Origin: Mucor racemosus
Taxonomy: Eukaryota > Mucoromycota > Mucoromycetes > Mucorales > Mucoraceae
DNA length: 64,000 nucleotides
NCBI GenBank assembly: GCA_027405735.1
Contig: JAPEHQ010000001.1
Span: 3,286,001 to 3,350,000, forward strand
Direction: 5' to 3'
The notes under the pieces were generated by a model. That model was given only the letters and a program-made list of their open reading frames with translations. It did no database searches and was not told the origin of the DNA. Made by a program: the position numbers and the translations under genes. Positions within the stretch are counted from its first letter, which is position 1; each line of letters opens with the position of its first letter. Below, one piece after another: positions 44,494-56,141 of the stretch.

Positions 44494-45494
44494 TTTTTAA
44501 ATTTTTTTTTTTCACTAAAAGGAAAACAGTTGAAAAGGAGAGTATATCTTAGGTAATGGCGCGTGTTTTAAACAGCAAAAAACAGCACTGTTTGTCGCCG
44601 ACGTCATTTGATTGGATGTAACCACAACGTAAATTGAAGATACCATTACATAATTCAATGTAAAATGGATTATGGACTCAAGGGATGAACCAATTTCGTG
44701 TATTATATTCAAGAGTTTGAGCTAAAATACTCTTCAGAAGCCAGAATTAGAGCTTTTACATGAACTAACTTTGAGATTTGCTTTCGTTTGATTAATCGAT
44801 GACATATCGCCAAATTATGTTGGGGTGGTTCTTCATAATTGGAATATACTTCAATCATGGCAATATCAGCTTTTATAGATATTCATTCCAATAATCAAAG
44901 AGTACAGGCTCTAATTTCTAAAAAAGATATAGAGATTGCCCCCTTTTTAAATCTTAAAATACTGTTTTGCAACTAGGTACATTATTCCTAGACACTAAAT
45001 ACACTGTGTCTTCCATGCAGATTCTTTTTATCTCTTTAACAAGTAACATTCTAAAAAATAAATTGAGACATTCACTTTAGAAGTGTCATAGCTACTTCTA
45101 AGTATTTAATTTATTTTTTTATATCTTATTGATGTGAAAGAATTCTCAAAAGAATTAGTTGCTGGTTTAGCGCTCAAAAAGTTAGAATGTATATATCACA
45201 TTTTGCATCTACTTTAGTTGCTTTTTACCCATATATAGCCATTAAAAAGCTAATGAACTACCCAGTTATTTTCATTGATGCGTTTCCGAATAAATATCTC
45301 TTTAGTTTTTCGCGTATTTGGTTAATATTTGAAATTTCACTCGATTATTTCGTAAACATTTTTGTCCAAATCCATACATTGCGCAATATTTTATAGTACA
45401 TGTTTTATCAATTATGCACTGCATTAATAATTTAAAACGGCAGTAAATAATGATTTCTATTATTTGTTTGACCATTATTAAAGTAACTCATCCA
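44494..45494. other. Intergenic, upstream of NEDD8
   Basis: Holds the NEDD8 promoter. No other gene or repeat is recognised up to the start of segment Y at 45495. Confidence 0.45.
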
Positions 45495-46130
45495 AGAAAC
45501 AAAGGCTTATGATTTCCTGGTATTTTTTCTTGTATTTATTTGCTTACGATACAGTGTTTCATTAAATCATTATTTGAAACCACACATTTTTTAAAAATGG
45601 ATATAGAGCACACTACTCTGCTAATTCGATTATACTTAAAGACAACGTTTGCTTATTAAATTTAATAGTTTTCATTTTTATTACCATATTTATACTGATT
45701 TTGGCTGCTTAAGCGTTATTTCTAATTTGAAATGGTCTTCTAATAAGCCATACGCTCCACTTAAAAAAGTGGGCACACTTTGTTCCCACAATTTAACCAG
45801 CAAACTAATAGAATGCTAAAATTATTGCACTGAATACTGTTACAGCTGTAGTATATATTTTGAAACTTACAGCCCATTTGGATCAATATTCATTGATTTC
45901 AAGTATTTTTCCAGCTGCTTTATTTTGTTTAAGCAGAGGAAGAGGTGGTTTCACTTAAAAACGTATGCTCTACTCCTTCAAAAACAGCTGCTAGATAATG
46001 AAATCAAGATATCTTATTTACATATTTACTGCATATTAAGGGCAACTTCAAAATTCAATTTCAAATCATTATTTGATTTTATAGAAATTTTCAAAGAATA
46101 TCTGAAACAACACACGTAGAAAAGGATTTC
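45495..46130 (+). repeat. Segment Y, direct copy
   Basis: Nearly identical inverted partner of 37200-37822. It starts at AGAAACAAAGGCTTATGATT and continues without a break into R1 copy E. Confidence 0.85.
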
Positions 46131-47090
46131 AAGGCTTTACACTATTTAGCGCAATTAAAACTCTGCTAAATTGCTCATTTAATCCAATGTAAAAGCAGCA
46201 TTACAGAACATAAACCATAAATTAAACAAAATAGGCAATATCGATTACCATACAAACATACACTTTTCTACTAGAAAAATCGTCTCTCATATCATACATT
46301 TATTAAAAAGTTGCAAAAGCGAGCCCGTAGAGCGACGCCGTAATTGAGCATAGCAAGATTAAACGACTAAGTCTCTTATGGTATATCTAAGTTTCAAATA
46401 AAAAGATGCTTTTCAACTTTTCTTATATTTAGCCATGTATGGTCTGAAAATTTAGACTTTGTAGCGGACATTTTCGGGAACTCATTTCATCCTTACCAAC
46501 ACTCATGATTTTGATCAAAAAACAGGAAAATCAAATTTTGATACCAAAATCAACGTTTAAATATACTACATTGTGAGAGAAAAATGTAGCCATGACTAAT
46601 ATACATTTTATAAAAGCTTAATATAAAAGATTATATAATGAAAATTTGTACTTTTGGCCCAAAAACGGATTTTTGATTAAAGGATTTTCATGTAATATTT
46701 TGCAATAAAAATGTTTGTTATTTTTTATTGAGCAAATAAAGAGCTAAATTCTGTATATATGTATATTTTTTGTTTTTATAATTGGTAATATAATTAACTC
46801 TAGATTTGCAAAATCAGAAAAAAAAAATTAAAAAATGTCAAAATTGATGATCTGGACAAGAATAATTTTTAAAATTAATATTCCGCTTCTAAGCCTTGTA
46901 AATCTTAAAAATAAGATATTTTATAATACTTGAGAAACTTTTCAAGAATTTACGATGCTGTACCCATTTGATTCAAGCTTATTACTGTAAATATTTGTAC
47001 ATGTTAATATTGTGTGGCAGTTTATTTGATGATAATATAATCTTACTCCATAACTATTGCACTAGAGATGATTTACATTAAGTTTTAGTC
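46131..47090 (+). repeat. R1 repeat, copy E
   Basis: Core start 46311. Very close to copy D (inverted) and copy F. It shares with F and G the variant AAAACGGATTTTTGATTAAAGG, which separates these three from A, B and C. Confidence 0.8.
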
Positions 47091-47094
47091 TTAC

Positions 47095-47630
47095 CTCTCC
47101 AATATCATAAACATAAACATGACCATAACTGGAAAAAATTGCCGCCTTTTTGTCGGTTTTCGAGTATATTAAACAGCCAATTTTGAAGCCAATTCCATTT
47201 CTAACTCATATTGAAATGTAATCCTTATAAATAGTCTTTTAAACCAAGACCTAGAAGCTCTTGGTTCTATCTTTTATCATTAGTTTTTCTGGTAATAAAG
47301 CCTGCGTTCTCCATGATAAATGTGACTAGTCTTTATTATTATTCTTTCTATAAATAAGATTGTATGTATCCATAAACTCTCATTTTGTACCCTCTTTTTC
47401 CCAAGCCAATTTATTGAATGCTTTACTAGAACCAACTTAAGTACTTACAAATGGCTTCTCGGTATTTGCATCCAAATTCCATAAATTAAATTGGGTGGTT
47501 CCATTTACAGTGGTATCAAACGCATCATCAGCCCGCTTTATAATAAATGTCAATCTAAAATCAGAAACATCCCATTGTAATAATCGGTAATTTTGGACTA
47601 ACAACAAATGTGGATAATATGTTGTTTATA
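47095..47630 (-). pseudogene. Dynein intermediate chain fragment in unit E, split by an LTR
   Basis: On the minus strand, 47630 down to 47383 reads through a FNLWNLDANTEKPFVST-like stretch to a TAA, then KAFNKLAWEKEG in the same frame. The TGTCGG LTR (47151-47382) interrupts it, and a VYVYDIGE end follows below 47150. The stop and the LTR rule out function. Confidence 0.6.
47151..47382 (+). mobile_element. Solo LTR, TGTCGG family (copy in unit E)
   Basis: Same ends and internal signals as 4448-4682 (TGTCGGTTTTCGAG .. AACTCTCA), inserted at the same position of the dynein fragment. The insertion therefore predates duplication of these units. Confidence 0.75.
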
Positions 47631-48168
47631 GAAATTGTTCTTGTAATTATAAACTGGTGATCACTGGATTGATGAAGGTTGGTGTTATTATTTGTAAATT
47701 AGATATTTATGTGAATAAATAAAAGTAAAGGGAGTGTAACAAGACAGATAAATCTACAAGGAATCATTTTTCCTTGTAGTATACAGTATACAGTATATAA
47801 AAAATGAGGCAACGTTTTGCATAAATGAAACTGAAATGTTCGACTCATTACACCCATTGTCATTGTTATAAGTTATGAAAAGTTTGATTTTTAATAATAC
47901 AGCAATTAAATAAAAAACAAGATGACACTAACGGCATATGGTGAGTATTTAACATCTAAGTAAGTTTGATGAAGTGTGCTTTTAAACCCTTTTAAAAATT
48001 CTGAGGCAAACACAACACCTTGGTCCTGTAATTTCTATGCACCAAAATGTTGCGATTTTTACTACACAATAAATACACCTTTTATCAATCTTGACCTCGA
48101 TGTGCACTAGGTATCAGTTTTTTACCAGTTACATTTTCTCTGATGATTCATTAATATTCTGTCATGTT

Positions 48169-49384
48169 TGAAGTGAACTAAGCTAGATTCCCATCATAAA
48201 ATACCTAAATTAAATGTCATCTCATTTGAAACCATGCTATCAAAGATAAGACTATATAGTAAATAGACAATTGCATAAAGATAGCAAGGGTATAATACTC
48301 AAATAAGAGATGCTAAAATACTAAAGTAATGTGGGATATCCCAAATAAAAGATACAAAAAGTACATGCTGCAGTGGAATTACATACTAAAAACGCTTGAT
48401 AAAAATAAAACAACCTAAATTCCAAGTGTCGCTCATAAAATATGATGCCACTTGAAATTTGAACAACGATAATAAACAAACGCTTCAATTGAACACAATA
48501 ACAAACGCATGCTAAAAATATGAAATACCCTTTTTGAACCATACATGTCGTGTAGATGATAGCACCCTTGATCAGGGCGCAATCAATTACACAAATGACA
48601 TATATATCAAAGCAGGATTCTATCCAAATCAATAATGATAATAAACAAAGATATCAATTTAGTCAACTACTCATCTATATCGAAGTTGCACTATCAATAT
48701 AAATAAGATTCAAGCATATAAAAACTACCCCTTAAAAATCAAGGTTACATAAAATAGATATAACAGAAATAAACAAAACAACCATGTCCCAAAAAGGGCG
48801 ATATTGTCACATTTGACATACAATCCCTTATGGTCAATGCTCTACACAATTTACCCCTTAAAATATCAAATCAATAACAATGTACTCAAAACTGGAAGAT
48901 TACTAAATATACATCCATTCAAGTCTGATGGTATCCAAGTTCTCCAAATCACTATAAATACCCTCATACTTTTCAATTATTTTAACTCTTCAGAAATCTT
49001 TTGTAATAAAAACTTTAGCTGATTATTATAATTGTATTTCTACTGCTTTTATTTTTATATTTTTTTATTTTAGTAAATAACTTCGTAATTTACTGCACAT
49101 GCTTATCAAGTAGAACAAGTAAGGGCTGTTCTGAAAGCATGATTGACAAACTATATTTACAACACTGTTCTTGATCCACCAAATCAATAACCAAACAACC
49201 CAACATTTATACTCAAAGTTAATGGAATCGTTGACAATTGCAATGCAATTGCAAGATCTTAGATAATTACCAAATAATATAAATAAAGACGTAGAATAAC
49301 CATTTTATTACACATTATCCATACTTTAATAAAGAAGGATTTTAACAGTATTCTTTATCGCTTTTACACCCATATTTTACTGCA
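48169..49384. mobile_element. LTR-like insertion of 1,216 bp with ATGTT target duplication
   Basis: It begins TGAAGTGAAC and ends TTTTACTGCA (TG..CA). The flanks are ATGTT at 48164-48168 and 49385-49389, and two other U copies are empty at this site (GTCATGTTGAACGACG). Its interior 48361-49094 is shared with 31480-32240. The last 280 bp contain AATATAAATAAAG and AATAAAG signals. It could be one long LTR or a truncated element. On the minus strand (48632-48321) there is a hydrophobic frame with GIIFYERHLE. Confidence 0.65.
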
Positions 49385-49692
49385 ATGTTGAACGATGATT
49401 TGTAGCATTGCCAAAAAAGAAGAATAAATGCTCCAAGTGTTTTCTGCATATCAAATTATGCAATTTAGTAGTAATGATAGCAATTAACTATGCTTTTTGA
49501 AGAGCCTATTGATGTTCATCAGAAAAATTAGTACTTTTATTCAAAAGTAAGCTTTGTTTTATACATTCACATTCGCTCATTCAATAAATGACGTTGAATT
49601 TATTTTCCGTTATATCAATCAACCAACTTCATCTTGATCCAATACATTTGACAATTAAATGCCAAAATTACATACACTTGAGCCACCAGGTA

Positions 49693-51329
49693 CAGTGAGT
49701 CGCAAAACCCTTTCAATGATTTGGAAATTTGAATGAAAATAATCATAACTTTCTCAGTTTCAATCGGAGATACACTAAATTTCTATTTTAAGTAATTCAA
49801 ACGTTTTTAAATTATTTTCAAAAAGTCCGATCTAATTAATTAAAGTTCCGCAAAAACTATGCAAGTTTAAAAAAAGGTACATCATTGAAAGGGTTTTGCA
49901 CGCATTATTAAAAAAAAATTGAAGCTTATTTAAATGCAGTCAATAATCAATACCATAACCTTTTGCTTTAATACAAGCTTTTACACGATGAGGCATACTC
50001 GAAATAACTTTTTGATATTCCCCAACTGTTACGTTGTCATACCAAATCTCTTGAGTTCTGTCCCAAATATCATTCATCCCTTTTGGAGATGTATCGTATT
50101 CGTTTAGGCGGATTTTCAATAACCTCCACATATTTTCAATGGGATTAAGGTCTGGAAATTGCGCTGGCCATGACATTACTTCATATTTTTTTGTTTTGAA
50201 GTCTTCTTTCATTAAATTAGAGGTGTGCTTAGAATCGTTGTCTTGTTGAAGGATAACCTAAATACGACGCAACTTCAATTTTTGACACATATCGTCAATG
50301 GATTTTTCCAAATCATCATCAATAATAGTTCTGTATAGGTTGGACTTCATATTACCTTCGACCTTGGACAACCAAACGACACCAGACCAAGAAATAGAGC
50401 TCCAAATCATGATTCGACCATCTCCATTTTTTCTTGTTTTTTGGTATGCTTAGGTTTTATCTCCTCGCTGTCTCTTTTCCAGCACCAAATTCGATAATCC
50501 GAGTTAAAACGATTAATTCTAGCCTCATCAGTAGATATAACACGCTTTCAGTCATCCAAATTCCAATCAATTCTGTTTTTACATCAGCGGAGGCGATCCT
50601 TTGCATTTTCATCACTAATTTCTGGCTTTTTTATCTTAGGTGATGCGCCTAACACATTATCCCGAAGAGCCCTAGTACAATATTCGCACTGCCATTAACG
50701 TGTACATTACGATGAAGCTCTTTTTTGGCTTGTACCGCATTATCCAAGCCACCTTTGGTAATTTTATGGACACAATATCTCATATCCGCAGTAGTCAGCT
50801 TAGATGGTCGGTCTCTTTTAGGTTTTTCTCGGTCAGGACAGGCCTTTTTTCTAATACGACATACTGTGGCTTGACTAACAGCTACATGACGAGCAATTTC
50901 CGATACGGTATGGCCTGAATTTAACAGAGAGATAACGTCATTACGTTTGGCATCCGATACAGTTTTCATCTTGATGATTTTGCTTGAAACTACTAGTAAA
51001 AAAGGCAGGGTAAAAGTTGAAAAACATCTCATATATTTTCCACATATTTCTCTGTTTTATAAGATATCCAGCGTTAATGTACAAGTTAGGGGTTACAAAA
51101 TTGTTATTTTAAGCCTGTGCGTGCAAAACCCTTTCAATGATGTACCTTTTTTTAAACTTGCATAGTTTTTGCGGAACTTTAATTAATTAGATCGGACTTT
51201 TTGAAAATAATTTAAAAACGTTTGAATTACTTAAAATAGAAATTTAGTGTATCTCCGATTGAAACTGAGAAAGTTATGATTATTTTCATTCAAATTTCCA
51301 AATCATTGAAAGGGTTTTGCGACTCACTG
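49693..51329 (-). mobile_element. Tc1-family DNA transposon, 212-bp inverted repeats
   Basis: The 1,637-bp element begins and ends CAGTGAGTCGCAAAACCC. Its terminal inverted repeats (49693-49904, 51118-51329) appear identical over 212 bp. The TA target duplication lies at 49691-49692 and 51330-51331. Two other U copies show the empty site (CACCAGGTATCG). A decayed DD34E transposase lies on the minus strand. Identical repeats around a damaged gene suggest mobilisation in trans or recent homogenisation. Confidence 0.95.
49940..50969 (-). pseudogene. Tc1 DD34E transposase, inactivated
   Basis: Reads from Met 50969. The N-terminal helix-turn-helix (DVISLLNSGHTVSEIARHV, AVSQATVCRI) and a GRPR-like basic hook (KRDRPSKLT) are followed by a frameshift near 50680. 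The first catalytic Asp (RVISTDEARINRF), the second (QQDNDSKHTS) and the third acidic residue (DLNPIENMW) are all recognisable, with 34 residues between the last two. At least two frameshifts and four in-frame stops occur, so no active enzyme can be made. The last 90 residues (50212-49940) remain open. Confidence 0.9.
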
Positions 51330-51639
51330 TATTGTCACAAAAACATTGCATACAGGTCGACGAAACATCACAATTTGGGTCATTTTTTGTGTTCATAGAT
51401 GTGAGTTCTCTTACATATTCATAGATCTCTGCATGAACCATATCTCTATCCGTTCCATTTAACTGAAATACATTAAATGCCAACGTCGTACTTGATGCTA
51501 AAAAATGTAATTATAAAAAAAGTGGTGGGAAGTACAATTATAACTCTTCTAAGTTCATTCAAGATATAAAGTAATAAATTACAGCGCATGCACCATAAAG
51601 TAAACGAAATAGGCAATATCTGTTACTATAGATTATAGA

Positions 51640-52390
51640 AACATATATTTTTCTACCGGAAAAACCGGCTGTCATATCATACATTCATTAAAAAACTGCA
51701 AAAGCGAGCCCGTAGAGCGACGCCGTAATTGAGCATAGCAAGATTAAACGACTAAGTCTCTTATGGTATATCTAAGTTTCAAATAAAAAGATGCTTTTCA
51801 ACTTTTCTTATATTTAACCATGTATGGTCTGAAAATTTAGACTTTGTAGCGGACATTTTCGGGAACCCATTTCATCCTTACCAACACTCATGATTTTGAT
51901 CAAAAAACAGGAAAATCAAATTTTGATACCAAAATCAACGTTTAAATATACTACATTGTGAGAGAAAAATGTAGCCATGACTAATATACATTTTATAAAT
52001 GCTTAATATAAAAGATTATATAATGAAAATTTGTACTTTTGGCCCAAAAACGGATTTTTGATTAAAGGATTTTCATGTAATATTTTGCAATAAAAATGTT
52101 TGTTATTTTTTATTGAGCAAATAAAGAGCTAAATTCTGTATATATGTATATTTTTTGTTTTTATAATTGGTAATATAATTAACTCTAGATTTGCAAAATC
52201 AGAAAAAAAAAATTAAAAAATGTCAAAATTGATGATCTGGACAAGAATAATTTTTAAAATTAATATTCCGCTTCTAAGCCTAGTAAGTCTTAAAAATAAG
52301 AGATTTTATAATACTTGAGAACTTTTTCAAGAATTTACAATGCTGTACCCACTTGATTCAAGCTTATTACTATAAATCTTTATACTGTAG
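51640..52390 (+). repeat. R1 repeat, copy F
   Basis: Core start 51697. Almost identical to copy E through the GATTATATAATGAAAATTTG segment. It leads into segment X rather than the dynein fragment. Confidence 0.8.
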
Positions 52391-52950
52391 ATCTGAGCAT
52401 TCTCTCTCACATTACTACGGCCGACCTGTGGTGCTGCACAAGATAATTTTGTTGTGCCCACTGAATATGGTTAAAAAGATAACAATATGCACATGGGCAC
52501 AACAAAAGAAACTGCACACGAGCACAACAAAAAGCCTGTACGTGCAGAATTATATATTCTGTCCGTGTGTATTATAACATTAATCTCATGAGCGCATAAT
52601 AATAAAATCTGACCATGAGCATAATGAGCTGATCGTATGGGGTATGGGCACAAATTGGTTTGTACATGAGCATCGTCGTGCCGTTCTCAAAATTCCATTG
52701 CATTTTTTTACTGGAATGGATTTTTAAATTACATTTGTTTTATTAATACAGATTATAGACAATACAATTCAATACGTTGCTGATGTAGAGCAATACATGC
52801 AAGAGCCAATATATTTACGATTATCATCATTTGTAAATATTATGTTTATAGCTATAATGTTTACAGCAACAATGGTTTTTGCTCGGGTGCTGTATTCCAT
52901 CTACTAGTATCATACGTTATCACCTTCAACAGTATCAATCACTATGAAGA

Positions 52951-53094
52951 AAGTTCCCTTAATTCCCTTAATTGTGCCACATTAAGGAAAATAAGAAAAT
53001 TTTCACTGCTTATTTTTTTAAATTTTGTCTTATTTTCTTTAATGTGGCATAATTAAGAGAATTAAGGGATTTTTTTTTCATAGTGAATACATCT
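52951..53094. mobile_element. MITE-like hairpin, copy 1
   Basis: A near-perfect inverted repeat: CACTATGAAGAAAGTTCCC at one end, TTTTTTTTCATAGTG at the other. The inner arms AATTGTGCCACATTAAGG and CTTTAATGTGGCATAATT pair around a short T-rich centre. A related hairpin lies at 55857-56003. Confidence 0.7.
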
Positions 53095-53101
53095 TACAAT
53101 C

Positions 53102-53474
53102 TGTCGTATATTTTCAGGATTGATAAATAGTACTTAAAAAAGAATACAATTATAAAAGAATGAGTAATTAATCAGTTCTTCAACTGTATAATAAAAACAA
53201 GATATCGTTTATTTAGATGTAAAAGTATGGCCTTTTATATTGATTGATCCATTTCAATCCATAGATTACTATCGAACAGATCCAATGGTTCAATAGTGCC
53301 TTAAATTACATCTCAGGATCTCAATGTCAAATCAATATAAAAGGCCATACTTTTACATCTAAATAAACGATATCTTGTTTTTATTATACAGTTGAAGAAC
53401 TGATTCATTACTCATTTTTTATAATTGTATTCTTTTTTAAATATTATTTATCAATTCTGAAAATATACGACATC
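53102..53474. mobile_element. Fold-back element with about 150-bp arms
   Basis: The left arm begins TCGTATATTTTCAGGATTG and the right arm ends CAATTCTGAAAATATACGA. The arms pair almost perfectly through AAAAGTATGGCCTTTTATA to a loop of about 75 bases. No coding sequence. It lies directly beside the MITE-like hairpin. Confidence 0.75.
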
Positions 53475-54010
53475 GAGCATAAACTTAAATAACGCTTACT
53501 GCTTAAATTTATATGTAATCTAAATCTAAGATTATAGATGTTGCTTTATCACACATAAAATTTAAACAAATTAACCTTCCTTAAACTTACTATTTTAGTT
53601 TACGATTGTCAGCTGTAAAATAATTTATTTTCAAGAATAGCTACGATCAAGACTAAATGACTATTAGGCAAGACATTATATCATTTTTTTTTGTGTTTCT
53701 ATATCATTTGAAATTTTATCACTTTTCTGAAAATTTTCATGGGTTTGTAGTAGCCAGTTCTAGCTTTCCATTGAGTAGATATAAATATTATTGCCTTCGA
53801 TTTGACCTCGTAATCAAGAAATACGTCCAAAAATACAGTAGTAAATAATGATATTTGACCTTAGAATGCAGTACATGAAAATATCAGTCTCTAATATAAC
53901 GACTGCTACCTATATTAACAATATTAGTCCCTTATGTTAGCATGCGTATTTAGATAAAAGAAAAGAATACCAGCTTGATAGTTTGATATGCCTTATCAAA
54001 TGGTGAATAA

Positions 54011-54371
54011 TGATGTGCACTACTAGACATCTTTCACACATCAAATTAAATTAGTAATGAATAACATGAATCTGGTGTGAGAACCAAGGTTATGAAATAT
54101 AGAAACTTAACTATTATAATTTAAAATCACAAACAACAATTACAGATAATTGTATAACCTGAATTAGTAATTGCTGACCCCTTTTCCCATTAGCTTTAAA
54201 ACCAAGAAAATCAAATTATTGCACTAGTAATTTGAATTAGACATTTAATATAAATACCACAACGATCCATCGAGTAGATGAATCGTTGCTTTACATTATA
54301 CCTTTTTTAATAAACTTAGAAGAGTTATAATTGTATTTCCTATCGCTTTTTATAATTACGTTTTTGTAGCA
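54011..54371 (+). mobile_element. Solo LTR with AATAA target duplication
   Basis: It begins TGATGTGCACTAC and ends GTTTTTGTAGCA, with TSD AATAA at 54006-54010 and 54372-54376. The matching site in X copy 1 (GGTGAATATATTCTTGG) is empty. It contains TAATATAAATACC and TTTTAATAAAC signals. Confidence 0.75.
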
Positions 54372-54429
54372 AATAATATCCTTGGAATATGAAAACAAAA
54401 AAAGAGAGAAACAATACACGTAGAAAAGG

Positions 54430-55675
54430 ATTTTCAAGGCTTCACATTATTTAGCGCAATTAAAACTCTGCTAAATTGCACATTTCAGCCAGTGTAAAAA
54501 AAGCAGCATTACAGCGCATCAACCCATAAATTAAACAAAATAGGCAATATCTGTTATTATAGAAACATGCATTTTCTACCGGAAAAACCGTCTGTCATAT
54601 CATACATTCATTAAAAAGTTGCAAAAGCGAGCCCGTATAGCAACGCCGTAATTGAGCATGGTAAGATTGAACGGCTAAGTCTCTTATGGTATATCTAAGT
54701 TTCAAATAAAAAGATGCTTTTCAACTTTTCTTATATTTAACCATGTATGGTCTGAAAATTTAGACTTTGTAGCGGACATTTTCGGGAACCCATTTTATCC
54801 TTACCAACACTCATGATTTTGATCAAAAAATAGAAAAATCAAATTTTGATACCAAAATCAACGTTTAAATATACTACATTGTGAGAGGAAAATGTAGCCA
54901 TGGCTAATATGCATTTTATAAAAATTTAATATAAAAGATTATATAATTAAAATTTGTACTTTTGGCCCAAAAACGGATTTTTGATTAAAGGATTTTCATG
55001 TAATATTTTGCAATGAAAGTGTTTGTTATTTTTTATTGAGCAAATAGAGAGCTAAATTCTGTATATATGTATATTTTTTGTTTTTATAATTGGTAATATA
55101 ATTAACTCTAGAATTGCAAAATCAGAAAAAAAAAATTAAAAAATGTCAAAATTGATGATCTGGACAAAAATAATTTTCTAAATTAATATTTCGCTTATAA
55201 GCCTTGTAAGTCTTAAAAATAAGAGATTTTATAATACTTGAGAAACTTTTCAAGAATTTACGATGCTGTACCCACTTGATTCAAGCTTATTGCTGTAAAT
55301 GTTTGTACATGTTAATATTGTGTGGTAGTTTATTTAATGATAATATAATCTTACTCCATAATAATTGCACTAGAGATGGTTTACATTAAGTTTTAGTCTT
55401 ACCTCTCCAATATCATAAACATAAACATGACCATAACTGGAACATATTGCCGCCTTTTTGTCGGTTTTCGAGTATATTAAACAGCCAACTTTGAAGCCAA
55501 TTCCATTTCTAACTCATTGAAATGTAATCATTACAAATAGTCTTTTAAACCAAGACCTAGAAGCTCTTGGTTCTTTCTTTTACCATTGTTTTTCTGATAA
55601 TAAAGCCTGCGTTCTCCATGATAAATGTTACTAGTCTTTATTATTATTATTTCTATAAATCTCAATTCATATCTA
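54430..55675 (+). repeat. R1 copy G, dynein fragment remnant and TGTCGG LTR
   Basis: R1 core starts at 54620. A VYVYDIGE-like remnant lies near 55400-55450 on the minus strand. The TGTCGG LTR starts at 55459 and appears to end near 55672. The right flank is not the expected second half of the dynein fragment, so this unit is truncated at the LTR. Confidence 0.7.
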
Positions 55676-55856
55676 TTTAGCAGCGTCTAGGATATATCCT
55701 TAAAAGAGTTTAGTGTGGGGTTAGTTATAGAAAAGAAAGCACGCTTCAATTTTGAGGATTGAAAATTACCAGAACCATTGAAGTATCAACTATTATTAAG
55801 CTAATTCGAGAAAGCATTCAATTAAGCCCAAACCTAAAGCTTAAATTGAGATATAC

Positions 55857-56003
55857 ACTATCAAAAAAAAACCTCTTAATTCTCTTAATTGTGCCATATT
55901 ATGATGAAATTCAAAAAAAAAAAAAAAATAAGCAGCGAAAATTTTCTTATTTTCCTTAATATGGCACAATTAAGAGAATCAAAAGATTTTTTTCTTCATA
56001 ACG
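55857..56003. mobile_element. MITE-like hairpin, copy 2
   Basis: AATTCTCTTAATTGTGCCAT pairs with TATGGCACAATTAAGAGAAT across an A-rich centre. The TAAGCAGCGAAAATTTTCTTA core is shared, inverted, with copy 1 (53010-53030). It lies about 140 bp downstream of the RAD50 stop. Confidence 0.65.
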
Positions 56004-56141
56004 ATATATGTCTTTTTATCCTTATAGTGAAATCCAATGTGATTTCAAATACAACATGTTTAATGGCTTTGAAGGGTAACATTGTTTATTACTATTAAAT
56101 ATTATACATACTAATTACAGGTTGGATTTGTTTAAGATTAA

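Larger units (their letters stand above)
47870..51620 (+). repeat. Segment U, copy 3, carrying two insertions
   Basis: Removing 48169-49384 and the Tc1 element 49693-51329 restores a sequence colinear with 5640-6575 and 7773-8687. The conserved minus-strand fragment (FQLNGTDRDMVHAEIYE) lies at 51483-51340. Confidence 0.8.
52391..54429 (+). repeat. Segment X, copy 2, with three nested insertions
   Basis: Colinear with about 2270-3389 once the block from about 52887 to 53474 (hairpin and fold-back elements) and the LTR 54011-54371 are removed. The flank TTTTGCTCG / CGAGCATAAAC is contiguous as TTTTGCTCGAGCATAAAC in copy 1. Confidence 0.7.
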
